This document shows, in pieces, positions 42,250-50,888 of a DNA stretch of 55,080 nt. The stretch comes from CAYPHJ01 sp964410485 (GTDB lineage: Bacteria; Desulfobacterota; Binatia; UBA9968). The translations under genes and the position numbers were made by a program. The notes under the pieces were generated by a model. It saw nothing but the letters and a program-made list of their open reading frames with translations. It was not told the DNA's origin and made no database searches. The stretch is taken from contig CAYPHJ010000019.1 of NCBI GenBank assembly GCA_964410485.1, positions 1 through 55,080 of the forward strand, written 5' to 3'. Numbering within the stretch: position 1 is the first letter of the stretch; every line of letters starts with the position of its first letter.

Positions 42250-44271
42250 GTGACCGACGACCGAAAAGATTTGACCGAGAAACTGCTCTGGTTGCTTTTT
42301 CTTCGCGTCGTCATCCTGTCGTTCTTCTTGGGGGCCAATGCGCTGCTGCACTTCTACAAGGACGACGGCAACATTGAATTTTTCTATAGACTCCTGATCC
42401 CGCTGGTCGCCGCCTATGTCATTTCACTGGCATCGGTATTCGCAATCAGATTGATAACCAACCTCCGGAGCTTTGCTTATTTTCAGGTCAATTTCGACGT
42501 CCTGTTGATCACCGGCATCATCTGGCTGACCGGCGATATAGCCAGCCCTTTTCCCGTTCTTTATAACCTGGCCGTTATGAACGGGGCTATCTTGCTCTTC
42601 TACCGTGGCGCTCTATTTACGGCGGTATTCTCCAGTCTCTCTTACGTCGGGCTGTTAACCTTAGCAGCAAGTGCGAGCCGTGAAGGTGGGCTTCCGTTGA
42701 TGCCCGTGGTGCTCAATGTCGGTAGCTTTTTCGCGATTGCATGGCTCGGCGGCTTTCTTGCGACCAGGCTAAGCGACACGGAAAAGTTGTTGAAAGAGAA
42801 ACAAATCGATTACCGGGAGCTGGAAACATTGAAAGAGGCGCTCTTGCAGGGGATCGGCAGCGGGGTTGCTATTACCGATGCCGAGGGGCGCATCAATTAT
42901 TTCAATGGCCCGGCACAAAAGCTCACGTCGCTACAGGAAGAGTCTGTCACCGGGAAACGATTGGATCAGATCTTTCCGGGATTTGGCTACAACTTTAACG
43001 GAGCTACCAACGGACGCGTAGTTACCAATGAAATTCTGTTTGCCGGTGCAAGGGGGTCCCAAAAGCAACTCCGGTTGACGTTGGCGCCTCTGAGCAATCC
43101 GGGTGAGCAACTGATCGGCTTTGTATCTATCTTTGAAGACATTACCAAACAAAAAGAATTCGAAGAGAAAACGCGCCTGGAGGAGGAGCTGCGCAAAGCC
43201 AGGGAGTTCGAGCTCAAGGATCAAAACGATGATCAGGATTTTCGCTTCGAAGGCGTTTTAGGAAAAAGCGGAGGGTTTGAAAAAGTTTACAATCTCCTGC
43301 GTAAAGTTGCCGCGGCAACGACCACGGTCCTGATCACAGGCGAGAGCGGTACTGGCAAAGAGCTCATCGCGCGCGCAATTCATTTTAACGGGCCGCGCCG
43401 GGCCAAACCGTTTGTTGCGGTCAACTGCGGCGCGATTCCTGAAACGCTTATAGAAAGCGAAATGTTTGGCCATGTTCGAGGGGCGTTCACGGGCGCCGTG
43501 GCAGACCACGTCGGGCTGTTCAAACAAGCTGACCAGGGAACGATTTTCCTGGACGAGGTTGGCGAACTGCCACTGCATCTACAGGTTAAACTCCTGAGAG
43601 TGCTTCAGGAGAAAACTCTGACCCCGGTTGGCGCAAATAAACCAATCAAGGTGGATGTGCGTGTAATATCGGCTACGAATAAGGACCTGCGCAAAGAAAT
43701 GGAAGAAGGACGTTTTCGCGAGGACCTGTTTTATCGCCTAAATGTTGTGCAAATCGTAGTGCCTCCGTTACGCAACCGAAGAGAAGACATCCCTGTACTG
43801 GCGCACCACTTTCTTCGGAAGTTCGCGGCTTCTCACGACAAAAAAGTCGAGGAAATCGCCAGCGAGGCGGTCGTTCATCTAATGAACTACCCGTACCCTG
43901 GGAATGTACGTGAATTGGAAAATATCATCGAGCATGCCGTAGCCGTCTGTAACAGCAACATCTTGAGCGAAAATGACCTTCCGAACCACATCAAAAGCGT
44001 CCCCATAGCGGAGGAATCGGAGCTTTTCGAGAAGACCGCTCCCGGAGGGACGGAGGTTTTCTTTAGCAAGGGGTTGTCGCTGGACGCCGAATTGGAAACC
44101 CATGAGAAATGTATTCTCCTGGCCGCTCTGAAAAGAGCCAACGGCGTACAAAAAAGGGCCGCCGAAGTACTTGGTATTAACTACAGATCCCTGCGCCACA
44201 GGTTGGATAAATACGGGCTGCTGAACGCCAAGAACATTAGCTTCACCGTAGACCATACGGAGGCGGAGTAA
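42250..44271 (+). CDS. Membrane-bound PAS sigma-54 activator (PilS-PilR-like fusion)
   Basis: Predicted enhancer-binding activator of sigma-54 RNA polymerase that is itself the membrane sensor. About six membrane helices (residues 12-172), like the PilS sensor, lead to a PAS domain (about 198-300; GSGVAITDAEGRINYFNGPA), then directly to an NtrC-type AAA+ domain: Walker A GESGTGKE (364-371), GAFTGA (411-416), Walker B TIFLDEV (431-437), and a Fis-type helix-turn-helix at 636-656 (KRAAEVLGINYRSLRHRLDK). There is no HisKA/HATPase and no receiver domain. It starts with GTG, with GGGGG upstream. It lies between pilC and pilA, the place of separate pilS and pilR in related loci. Confidence 0.92.
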   Translation: MTDDRKDLTEKLLWLLFLRVVILSFFLGANALLHFYKDDGNIEFFYRLLIPLVAAYVISLASVFAIRLITNLRSFAYFQVNFDVLLITGIIWLTGDIASPFPVLYNLAVMNGAILLFYRGALFTAVFSSLSYVGLLTLAASASREGGLPLMPVVLNVGSFFAIAWLGGFLATRLSDTEKLLKEKQIDYRELETLKEALLQGIGSGVAITDAEGRINYFNGPAQKLTSLQEESVTGKRLDQIFPGFGYNFNGATNGRVVTNEILFAGARGSQKQLRLTLAPLSNPGEQLIGFVSIFEDITKQKEFEEKTRLEEELRKAREFELKDQNDDQDFRFEGVLGKSGGFEKVYNLLRKVAAATTTVLITGESGTGKELIARAIHFNGPRRAKPFVAVNCGAIPETLIESEMFGHVRGAFTGAVADHVGLFKQADQGTIFLDEVGELPLHLQVKLLRVLQEKTLTPVGANKPIKVDVRVISATNKDLRKEMEEGRFREDLFYRLNVVQIVVPPLRNRREDIPVLAHHFLRKFAASHDKKVEEIASEAVVHLMNYPYPGNVRELENIIEHAVAVCNSNILSENDLPNHIKSVPIAEESELFEKTAPGGTEVFFSKGLSLDAELETHEKCILLAALKRANGVQKRAAEVLGINYRSLRHRLDKYGLLNAKNISFTVDHTEAE

Positions 44272-44400
44272 CAAATTTTGGTATTTTCTTAGATGCTGTT
44301 TTGCGTTATCGTGGCTTTCCTGGAGGCTCTCCGATCTTTACTTGCTAATCGATTATGTTCTTCTCGAACATTGTAAGGGTCCCATAATCAAAGATTTTTA

Positions 44401-44413
44401 TCGGTTGAACCGA
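44401..44413. promoter_or_regulatory. Perfect palindrome, possible activator site for pilA
   Basis: TCGGTT-G-AACCGA, a perfect 6-bp inverted repeat, centred 63 bp upstream of the sigma-54 GG element. Its position suits an enhancer site for the neighbouring sigma-54 activator. The rest of the 317-bp spacer 44272-44588 holds the promoter and no gene. Confidence 0.5.
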
Positions 44414-44468
44414 CCGCCTTAGATCAGATTGTCACTTTGTGCAAGTCGAAGAAAGCACCGATCACCAG

Positions 44469-44485
44469 TGGCCCTACATTTGCTT
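44469..44485 (+). promoter_or_regulatory. Sigma-54 promoter of pilA
   Basis: TGGCCC-N5-TTGCTT with the invariant GG (44470-44471) and GC (44482-44483) exactly 10 bases apart. The expected transcription start near 44495 gives a leader of about 94 nt. It fits the adjacent gene for a sigma-54 activator. Confidence 0.75.
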
Positions 44486-44588
44486 CAAGCGACCGTCGAG
44501 TTTCAGTTGATCGGACAGCGGGGGAAATCAATTAAATCTATAGTTTTTATTAGCGGCGGAGTTTAAAAACCATAAAGGGAGATGAAGA

Positions 44589-44975
44589 ATGGATAGATTA
44601 AGGTTACAAGGCCAATCAGGCTTTACGCTTATCGAGCTTCTGGTTGTTGTCGCAATCATCGGTATTCTTGCGGCAATCGCAATTCCACAATTCTCGGCAT
44701 ATAGGAAGAGAGGGTATGAGGCTGCTGTGAAATCCGACTTGCGTAACGCGGCCACGGCCCAAGAGGCGCACTTCACTGGCAGTTTTACCTACCAGGCTGG
44801 TGCTCCCCTTACTTCTGCCAACCTGGCAGGGTTTAATCCTAGCGCCAGTGTGGCTGTTCACTCTGGCGGTGGTGCCAGCGCTTACACATTGACTGCCACT
44901 CATGCAAACTGCGGTAGCAACGTTTGGACGTTTTTAAGTTCTACCGGAGCAATAACCGGCAGTGCCTGCCCATAG
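44589..44975 (+). CDS. pilA: Type IV major pilin PilA
   Basis: Pilus fibre subunit, 128 residues before processing. An 11-residue leader ends in Gly and is followed by FTLIELLVVVAIIGILAAIA, the prepilin peptidase site with the conserved Glu at mature position 5. The mature protein (117 residues) has a short globular domain rich in Ala, Ser and Gly and two C-terminal Cys (HANCGSN and the penultimate residue) that could form a disulfide-bonded loop. AGGGAGA precedes the ATG. A hairpin terminator follows. Confidence 0.97.
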   Translation: MDRLRLQGQSGFTLIELLVVVAIIGILAAIAIPQFSAYRKRGYEAAVKSDLRNAATAQEAHFTGSFTYQAGAPLTSANLAGFNPSASVAVHSGGGASAYTLTATHANCGSNVWTFLSSTGAITGSACP

Positions 44976-45008
44976 TTTTCCATACCTAGTTTAGAAAAAC
45001 AGTTCACA

Positions 45009-45043
45009 GCAGAGGGAAGGAGATTGAAGCTCCTTCCCTCTGC
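45009..45043 (+). terminator. Hairpin after pilA
   Basis: A perfect 14-bp stem (GCAGAGGGAAGGAG and its complement) with a 7-nt loop, 33 bp after the pilA stop. The U-tract is poor (a CTTTT only 15 bases later), so it may stabilise the pilA mRNA as much as terminate it. Confidence 0.7.
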
Positions 45044-45081
45044 CACGTTAGGATCTCGCTTTTAATCCTCCCAAGTTCGTA

Positions 45082-47069
45082 GTGTCTGCTGACGCAAAAC
45101 CGAAATTTCTGATAGCAGGATTTTCTGTTTTCGTCGTGTTCGCCTCGGTTCTTTGGTTCGGCTATGACATATGGTGGGAGGGCAAAGTACCCTTCTTCCG
45201 TGACTTGGGTCCTTACTTTTACCCCATCAGATTCAGCCTTGCTCAGAGCCTAAACGCGGGCGAGCTTCCGCTTTGGGATCGGCACATGGCTATGGGCTTT
45301 CCGCTCCTTGCGGCATTNNNNNNNNNNNNNNNNNNNNNNNNNNNNNNNNNNNNNNNNNNNNNNNNNNNNNNNNNNNNNNNNNNNNNNNNNNNNNNNNNNN
45401 NNNNNNNNNNNNNNNNNTGCTGCCTACCTTGGAATTGTTTCTTCAATCACGCAGACCAAGTCAAATAACTTTGCAAGAGGCGACAGCATGGTCGCTTCAA
45501 CCATTGAGCCTCATTAATATCCTTTTCTTGGACAAAGAGGTTGACCTAAACCTCTTTAGTGGTCTCCAATTGTTTTTTGGCCGGGATTTGCCACTCTTCG
45601 TCTCCTTGTATATGGGCCAAATTTCTCTGGTCGGTTTTGGTTCATGGGTATACTCCGCTGCTCGGACGGAGAGAATCGTCACATCGGCATTGCTCTTAGT
45701 TACCGTGATTGTTGCTCTGGGACGCTACACTCCAATATATCCGTTTCTGGTACAGCATGTTCCGCTGTTCGGTTTCGGCCGCTTTCCGGAAAAATTTTTC
45801 TTCCTGACTTATGCAATTCTTTTGTTCGTTGTTCTTAAGGGATTGAGATCACTCTGCGACCATACCCACAGCAGTCAGAAGATGCCATTCTTAGTTCCAT
45901 GCCTATTGCTGGCGCTTCTCACGGCCTGTTATCTGGTGTTTCGCATGGCGCCCGACGCTTTCACGACCTTGTACCGTTGGATGACGGTCGGTCCGGAGTC
46001 TGTGCCCGTATTGAAGATTTTTTCCTCTCTCGTATTCAGTCTAGAAAGACAAATTGTTTTATTATCGGGGATATTATTGCTAATCCTTCTTTACAAATTA
46101 AAAAAAATAAGGGGCGGCATCTTCCGCGAATTGCTTCTGATAGTGGTTTTTGTCGATTTGGCGGCGGCACACAGGCCATATCAGTTTTCAATTAACCCTG
46201 ATGTCATAACGCAGGCCACCGGGAGCTTGTCTAATCCAGATCCTGAGCCAGTTAGGCTGTTTACAGGCCTTCCTCATCTTCATCCGAGTGTTTTTACGTT
46301 CAAAGCGCGTAGTTTTGAGCAGGGTACCGCCGGCGTTTTTGCCGCATTAGTTCCGAATACTGGCATTCTCCAGGGATTTGAGTACATGCAGGAAATAGAT
46401 GCCTTGAGCAGAAGGCCTTACGATGTATTCTTGCGCGTAGCCAAGGATCTTCCACCAAGGGAATTGTATGCTCTTCTTGGTGCACTGAATATAAAGTACG
46501 TCGCGAGCTTTGCTCCGCTGCCAGAAGGAGACCTGGAGTTGGTCCGCGAATTCGCGGACCAACCAGTGTGGCTCTACCAGCTCAACCGACCGGTGCCGAG
46601 GGTCTATGTGGCATCTTCCACCAGGCACGAGCAAGACCCGGTGAAAACGCTAGAGCTGCTCGCCAGCAAAGGGTTTGATCCGTTTAACGAGGTCGTGTTA
46701 GAGGCGCCAGCTAGTTTCAACGGCGGCACGCGATTTCGGGCGGAAACGGAGATCATGCAGTATGGAAACCAGACGGTGGTCATACGGGCATCTCTAGAGG
46801 GCGCAGGAATTCTCGTTCTGACAGATTCGTTTTATCCAGGCTGGCGGGCTTACGTGAACGGTGTGGAGCAAGAGATTCTCCGGGCCAATTACTTCTTTCG
46901 TGGGGTTGCACTTCCCGCAGGCGAGCACATCGTTGAGTTTAGATATGAGCCTCTGTCGTTTAAAATAGGTTTGGCCATTTCGTTGTTGACGTTGGCCCTG
47001 ATCGGCGCAGTGACCCTATGGCGTTTTCTCGTGAACCGAAGGAGGCCTGTTCTTACGGCGCTCTCCTGA
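45082..47069 (+). CDS. YfhO-like large membrane protein, interrupted by an assembly gap
   Basis: The part before the gap (GTG 45082) reads ...WWEGKVPFFRDLGPYFYPI and GELPLWDRHMAMGFPLLA, the typical opening of YfhO/DUF6044-like polytopic membrane proteins related to glycosyltransferases. After the gap, in another frame, come membrane helices, RFPEKFFFLTYAILLFVVLKGL, and the C-terminal lumenal domain with VLTDSFYPGWRAYVNGVEQE and FRYEPLSFKIGLAISLLTL. Both halves fit one gene; the different frame is explained by the unknown gap size. Its end overlaps the opposing gene by 17 bp. Function is probably in lipid-linked glycan or teichoic-type glycosylation; uncertain. Confidence 0.8.
45318..45417. 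other. Assembly gap of 100 N
   Basis: Exactly 100 undetermined bases, the common placeholder for a scaffold join of unknown length. It splits the YfhO-like gene. From family length I would expect more than 100 missing bases. Confidence 0.99.
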
Positions 47070-48669
47070 AAACCGCGACCAGGGGAATCCCTGCGATATC
47101 GATTCTCATGGCGGGTTTAGCAAGCTCCAATAAACCATGTTCCCGCGGCGATAAGATGCTTCTACGATTGAGTAACACGTAGTACTCAAATGAGTCGTTA
47201 TTCGTGATCGTGATGTCGGGCCGCAAGCGACCTTCCTTTTGATAGAACTCAAGCATGAAATTGGCTGAGGATGCGTTAAGCACTGCCCTTGGGGGCAGTT
47301 GCTCATTGAGCTGTCTAAGGAGTACTGGGGTGAAAGCTTCCATGAAATAAGTCACTTCCAGCCCGCGATGATACGCACCCTGAATGCCGCCGACCAGTCG
47401 GTTGTAATAGCTGAGCTGGAATGGATGCGAAAGGTATGTATCCAATGTGGGAACGAAGAGCGTCAAGAGCATTGCCACTGCAACGACTTTGTGACGAAGG
47501 TTTGCGATAGCTTGCAACGATTGCAGGCGAGCCGACCAGTTTTTGAGGTGGCTTACAAGAAAGAAGAAACCAGTTGCCGCCAGGGCGGCGAGGAATGGTA
47601 AAGACGGCAACAGCTGGCGCATGCCATCGTGGAGCACCGCGCCCGGTAAGAGCGCCATCAGCGGAATAAACGCAGCGCTGATAAAGAACAACGCGACCGT
47701 TGCTTTTTTTTCGCGAAGCCAGGGCATGCAAAGAAAACCGACCAGGGCAAGCGCCAGCATAGGCTCCGGTGTGGTCACTCCAATCATGAAGAATGGATAG
47801 TACCAGGGCAGCTGGCTGCTAAGGTAGTTTTGCCCAAAGAAAAATACAGCGAAACTCGTTTCCGGACGATAGCCGCGACTGAGGCCCTCGTAGAGAAATT
47901 CAAGAATTCTCAGGCCGCCTTGGTGCCACAAATAGGGTTGCGAGGCAGCCATGAAAATGGGGCTGAGGAAAAGCATCGCAAAGACATTATTGGCGTAGGA
48001 TCCGCGGTAAAATAGGTGCGCCCAGAGTATTAGGGGAACCGGGATCAACAGGGCGGGAAACTTAGTTGCCAATGCAAGTCCCCAAACGATCCCTAGAGCT
48101 ACGCTCCACTTCCAGCTTTTGAGACCCTTCCAGAAGCAGTAGGCCGTCAGAAACCACATGGACGCGAGTGGCATGTCCGTGACCGCGATGTGCGCAAAGG
48201 CGAAAAGATTTGGAATGGTCAGAAGTGTTACCGCTGCGAAAATACCCGTCGCCACTCCAAACAGCTCGGTCATCCACAGATACATGCAGGCGACGAGTAG
48301 CGCGAAAAAAAGAGCAGGGCCGAGGCGGTACGCGACGAATTTGTCTAGCCAAGGGTAAGCGACGGATTTTGTTGCGCCGGACACGATCCTGGAAAATGGG
48401 GGATGGGGAACATTGTAAGGATTCCAGCGCCAGGCCGCCTTGATCGTGTCATCTTGCAGGGAGTCACGTGGCGAGCCGCGAGCTAGATTGCTGCCGAAGT
48501 CCGCCAGCCACTCAACATGGAGATCGGACGCATGAAAATACGACGGCTCGTCCCACGCAACTCCGTAATCACCTGCGGTTGCGGCTACGAGAATGAAAGT
48601 CGTCAAAAAAAGCCCAACGGGGATCAACACACGTGATGAAAAGAAACCAGAGCGACGAACGTTCATCAC
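47053..48669 (-). CDS. Glycosyltransferase family 39-like membrane protein
   Basis: Polytopic protein of 538 residues with about ten hydrophobic helices. The first loop holds the acidic motif DYGVAWDEPSYFHASD typical of ArnT/PMT-type GT-C glycosyltransferases, followed by AHIAVTDMPLASMWFLTAYCFWKG. The C-terminal part is a soluble domain with NASSANFMLEFYQKEG. It would transfer a sugar from a polyprenyl carrier outside the inner membrane; acceptor unknown. It converges on the YfhO-like gene with a 17-bp overlap of their ends. Confidence 0.82.
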   Translation of the reverse strand: MMNVRRSGFFSSRVLIPVGLFLTTFILVAATAGDYGVAWDEPSYFHASDLHVEWLADFGSNLARGSPRDSLQDDTIKAAWRWNPYNVPHPPFSRIVSGATKSVAYPWLDKFVAYRLGPALFFALLVACMYLWMTELFGVATGIFAAVTLLTIPNLFAFAHIAVTDMPLASMWFLTAYCFWKGLKSWKWSVALGIVWGLALATKFPALLIPVPLILWAHLFYRGSYANNVFAMLFLSPIFMAASQPYLWHQGGLRILEFLYEGLSRGYRPETSFAVFFFGQNYLSSQLPWYYPFFMIGVTTPEPMLALALVGFLCMPWLREKKATVALFFISAAFIPLMALLPGAVLHDGMRQLLPSLPFLAALAATGFFFLVSHLKNWSARLQSLQAIANLRHKVVAVAMLLTLFVPTLDTYLSHPFQLSYYNRLVGGIQGAYHRGLEVTYFMEAFTPVLLRQLNEQLPPRAVLNASSANFMLEFYQKEGRLRPDITITNNDSFEYYVLLNRRSILSPREHGLLELAKPAMRIDIAGIPLVAVFRRAP

Positions 48670-48760
48670 CTAGATCTCCCGTGATAATGCGTCATGAATG
48701 AAACACGGCGTATGGATGATCCATAAGGGGCGCAGCGACGGTGGCATGTTTTTGGTAGCG

Positions 48761-49546
48761 TTATTGCCGGTGCTTTGACGGCAATTTCTCCATGACGCAG
48801 ATTACGGAAAGTCCGAAAGGCAACGATAGATTCAGTCTGCCGCTAAGCCATCGTTCGAGACGGCCCAAGCAAATGAGCAGCTTGTTCAACCAACTGGGAA
48901 GTGCAATGAAATCGGTGGAATAATGACGGCTGTCTTTTACGAGCAGCCGCTTCAATTGTCGTACAACGATTGCGGCGGGAAAGATAAAGAAAAAAAAGTA
49001 GGCTATCGTTTTAACGGACATGCCGGATTTGCTTGCCGCAGCGCGTATGGTGGCGATTGTATATCGTCGCCTGTGACCCAATGCTTCATCCCACGGGCTC
49101 CACAGAGACATGAATGCCGGGACAGTGGCAATCAACAGGCCACCGTCTCTGATTATTCGTTTGCATTCCGCCAAAGCAGAAGTATCATCTTCGATGTGTT
49201 CTATGACATCGAGCGCGAGCACGAGGTCCACCGATTCTGTCTTGAAAGGCAACCCCAACTGGGCGAGGTCAGCTCGGCATAGCCGCTTGAGGCCCCGCTT
49301 TTTACAGAGCTCGAGTGATTCCGGATAAAGATCGATGCCGACCATGTGCCACTCTGACTCCAAAACGCTCGCGGTGTACCCCGTTCCACATCCGATATCC
49401 ACTCCCATAATCCGAGTACCTCTTGAGTTCCTTCCTGCCATTGAGCTTCGTAAGCAGGACAAGACCATTTCCCTTTTGCACACGTGCCACCAGTAATCTT
49501 TCTCTTTGTGATAGAGATCCGTGTACAAATCCGATCGCATGGTCAC
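48761..49546 (-). CDS. Class I SAM-dependent methyltransferase
   Basis: A 261-residue protein with an N-terminal YTDLYHKEKDYWWHVCKREM segment, the SAM motif I MGVDIGCGTGYTASVLE, acidic GIDLYPESLELCK, and LPFKTESVDLVLALDVIEHIEDD, all typical of Methyltransf_11. Near residues 195-215 a strongly hydrophobic stretch (IAYFFFFIFPAAIVVRQ) suggests membrane association, as seen in methyltransferases of envelope glycan or lipid carrier pathways. Same strand as the GT39-like gene, 91 bp upstream of it. Confidence 0.88.
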   Translation of the reverse strand: MTMRSDLYTDLYHKEKDYWWHVCKREMVLSCLRSSMAGRNSRGTRIMGVDIGCGTGYTASVLESEWHMVGIDLYPESLELCKKRGLKRLCRADLAQLGLPFKTESVDLVLALDVIEHIEDDTSALAECKRIIRDGGLLIATVPAFMSLWSPWDEALGHRRRYTIATIRAAASKSGMSVKTIAYFFFFIFPAAIVVRQLKRLLVKDSRHYSTDFIALPSWLNKLLICLGRLERWLSGRLNLSLPFGLSVICVMEKLPSKHRQ

Positions 49547-49828
49547 TACTAACTTGAGCCAATGGGCTCATCAGGCCACCGGGGTTTCACGATAAGTGTA
49601 GTTGATTCTTTGCGCTTAGAAGCTCTTCAGCGACTGTTCAAAACCGTGTATTTACGCAATCGAAGCCTTTCGGTTTGCAGAACTTCCCTGATGCCGTCTC
49701 CAGGGTCCAGAAATTCGCAAAAGGCTGTTTCATAGCTCCAACAGTTGACTGCACTTGCACATTTCTATTGTTAGGCGTTGTTTAAAGTCGTATCCTTTTG
49801 GCCATCTACGACGAGAGGACACTGTGAG

Positions 49829-50239
49829 ATGAAAACTCTGACGGCACGCATCTTTGGTCTTGTTTTTCTTTTGAGCGCGCATATCGTCATGGCTCAAGCG
49901 TTTGGAGATTACGGCAGGGCCACCGGTGCGGTGCCTCGGGATGGAAGCCCCCGCGCGAGAGGCATGACGGGCGTGAGCCCTAAACACTCTCAGCACGGCA
50001 TGAGGGACGCAGGCGGGAAGCCTATGGCGGCGCTTTTGGTGGTGGCCTCGAAGCAAGCGTTTCTGTACCCACGACAAGACGATGAAAGTGAAGAGCTCGA
50101 AAAACTTAATGCCGGTGACACTCTCGTGCCGATGATGCAGACGCGGGGCGGAAGCGAGTGGTACATGGTCAAGACTCAGCAGGGTGTGATCGGTTGGATA
50201 AAATCTTCTGATGTCCGCGAGCAGAGTAACGACCGGTAA
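49829..50239 (+). CDS. Secreted SH3-like domain protein
   Basis: A 136-residue exported protein. The start at 49829 gives MKTLTARIFGLVFLLSAHIV and a signal peptide cut after AQA. A low-complexity linker (about residues 25-60) is followed by a bacterial SH3 (SH3b) domain: LVVASKQAFLYPRQDDESE, KLNAGDTLVPMM, WYMVKTQQGVIGWIKSSDV. Such domains bind peptidoglycan or act as modules in envelope proteins. An upstream in-frame ATG at 49778 would add 17 residues before the signal peptide and is less likely. Confidence 0.8.
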   Translation: MKTLTARIFGLVFLLSAHIVMAQAFGDYGRATGAVPRDGSPRARGMTGVSPKHSQHGMRDAGGKPMAALLVVASKQAFLYPRQDDESEELEKLNAGDTLVPMMQTRGGSEWYMVKTQQGVIGWIKSSDVREQSNDR

Positions 50240-50276
50240 TGTTACAAGACTAGGGGAATCTGGGTTGGCTCGACTT

Positions 50277-50888
50277 CTAATCCACACTGAGTCGTCTTAA
50301 TACCGAGTCGTTTCCGATCACATGATACTCTATATAGTCGATTAGGCGGCGCGCAGCCGAAAGATACTTTTGTAATCGTTCAGGTGCTGGCAACTCAGTG
50401 CCCGGGTTGTCGATGAGGCGATAGGACTCGACTTCTTGCACCAGGCTTTTTAGCGCCGGCGGAAGCACTTCCCAGACGCCGGTACTCTGGCACAGCAATA
50501 CCAGTTTTTGATTATCGTATTTCTGTGGAATGCTTCCGTGGCTTTCAATTAAAGCGGCCTTAACGGCTTTTTCGATAGCCTCGGCCAGACGATCGATTTC
50601 CGGTGGGTTCTGGTGAGGTATCCCAAGTCCGTTCTCGGGTAGAGGCCTGATCTTGTCACGCGCCTCGCGCAACCACGGGTCTGAATACAATCCCAAATCT
50701 TTCTCCGGCGTACCGATTTGGGATCGTATGATAAAGCGCTTCGCGCCGTTTGGCAAGCAAATTGACGGGCTGTAACCCGTCAATTTGCTTACTTGGCCCT
50801 CTGCGGGGAATAATTTTTGAGTCCGCGTGGCTGGATTAAGCTGCTGAGCGGGATCTTTGCCCTTCGACGAGCGGCCGGTATTTGGCAT
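50277..50888 (-). CDS. Unknown protein, start uncertain, possibly truncated
   Basis: I do not recognise this frame of up to 203 residues. The only ATG (50888) overlaps the end of the preceding aldolase gene by 53 bp, and there is no other Met. The first 45 residues are low in family-like character and are interrupted by a perfect hairpin; the part from about AKRFIIRSQIG on looks like a folded, helical protein (PPEIDRLAEAIEKAVKAALI, ALKSLVQEVESYRLID, RLQKYLSAARRLIDYIEYHV). A TTG in DLGLYSDPW could be the true start. It may be an intact small gene or a remnant of a larger one. Confidence 0.45.
   Translation of the reverse strand: MPNTGRSSKGKDPAQQLNPATRTQKLFPAEGQVSKLTGYSPSICLPNGAKRFIIRSQIGTPEKDLGLYSDPWLREARDKIRPLPENGLGIPHQNPPEIDRLAEAIEKAVKAALIESHGSIPQKYDNQKLVLLCQSTGVWEVLPPALKSLVQEVESYRLIDNPGTELPAPERLQKYLSAARRLIDYIEYHVIGNDSVLRRLSVD
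50755..50790. repeat. Perfect 15-bp inverted repeat
   Basis: AAGCAAATTGACGGG (50755-50769) and its exact complement (50776-50790) surround the loop CTGTAA. It lies 46 bp downstream of the aldolase stop on the minus strand, so it could serve as a terminator or mRNA 3' stabiliser, although no T-run follows. It falls inside the proposed N-terminus of the unknown gene, which argues against that N-terminus. Confidence 0.85.

Noticed and set aside
48727..48742. GGCGCAGCGACG match to the first repeat family
   Set aside because: Only about 11 bases agree, with no second arm; likely chance.
49730..50287. Minus-strand frame of 185 codons
   Set aside because: Antisense to the SH3 protein gene, which has a clear signal peptide and domain; the frame is His/Arg-rich and shadow-like.
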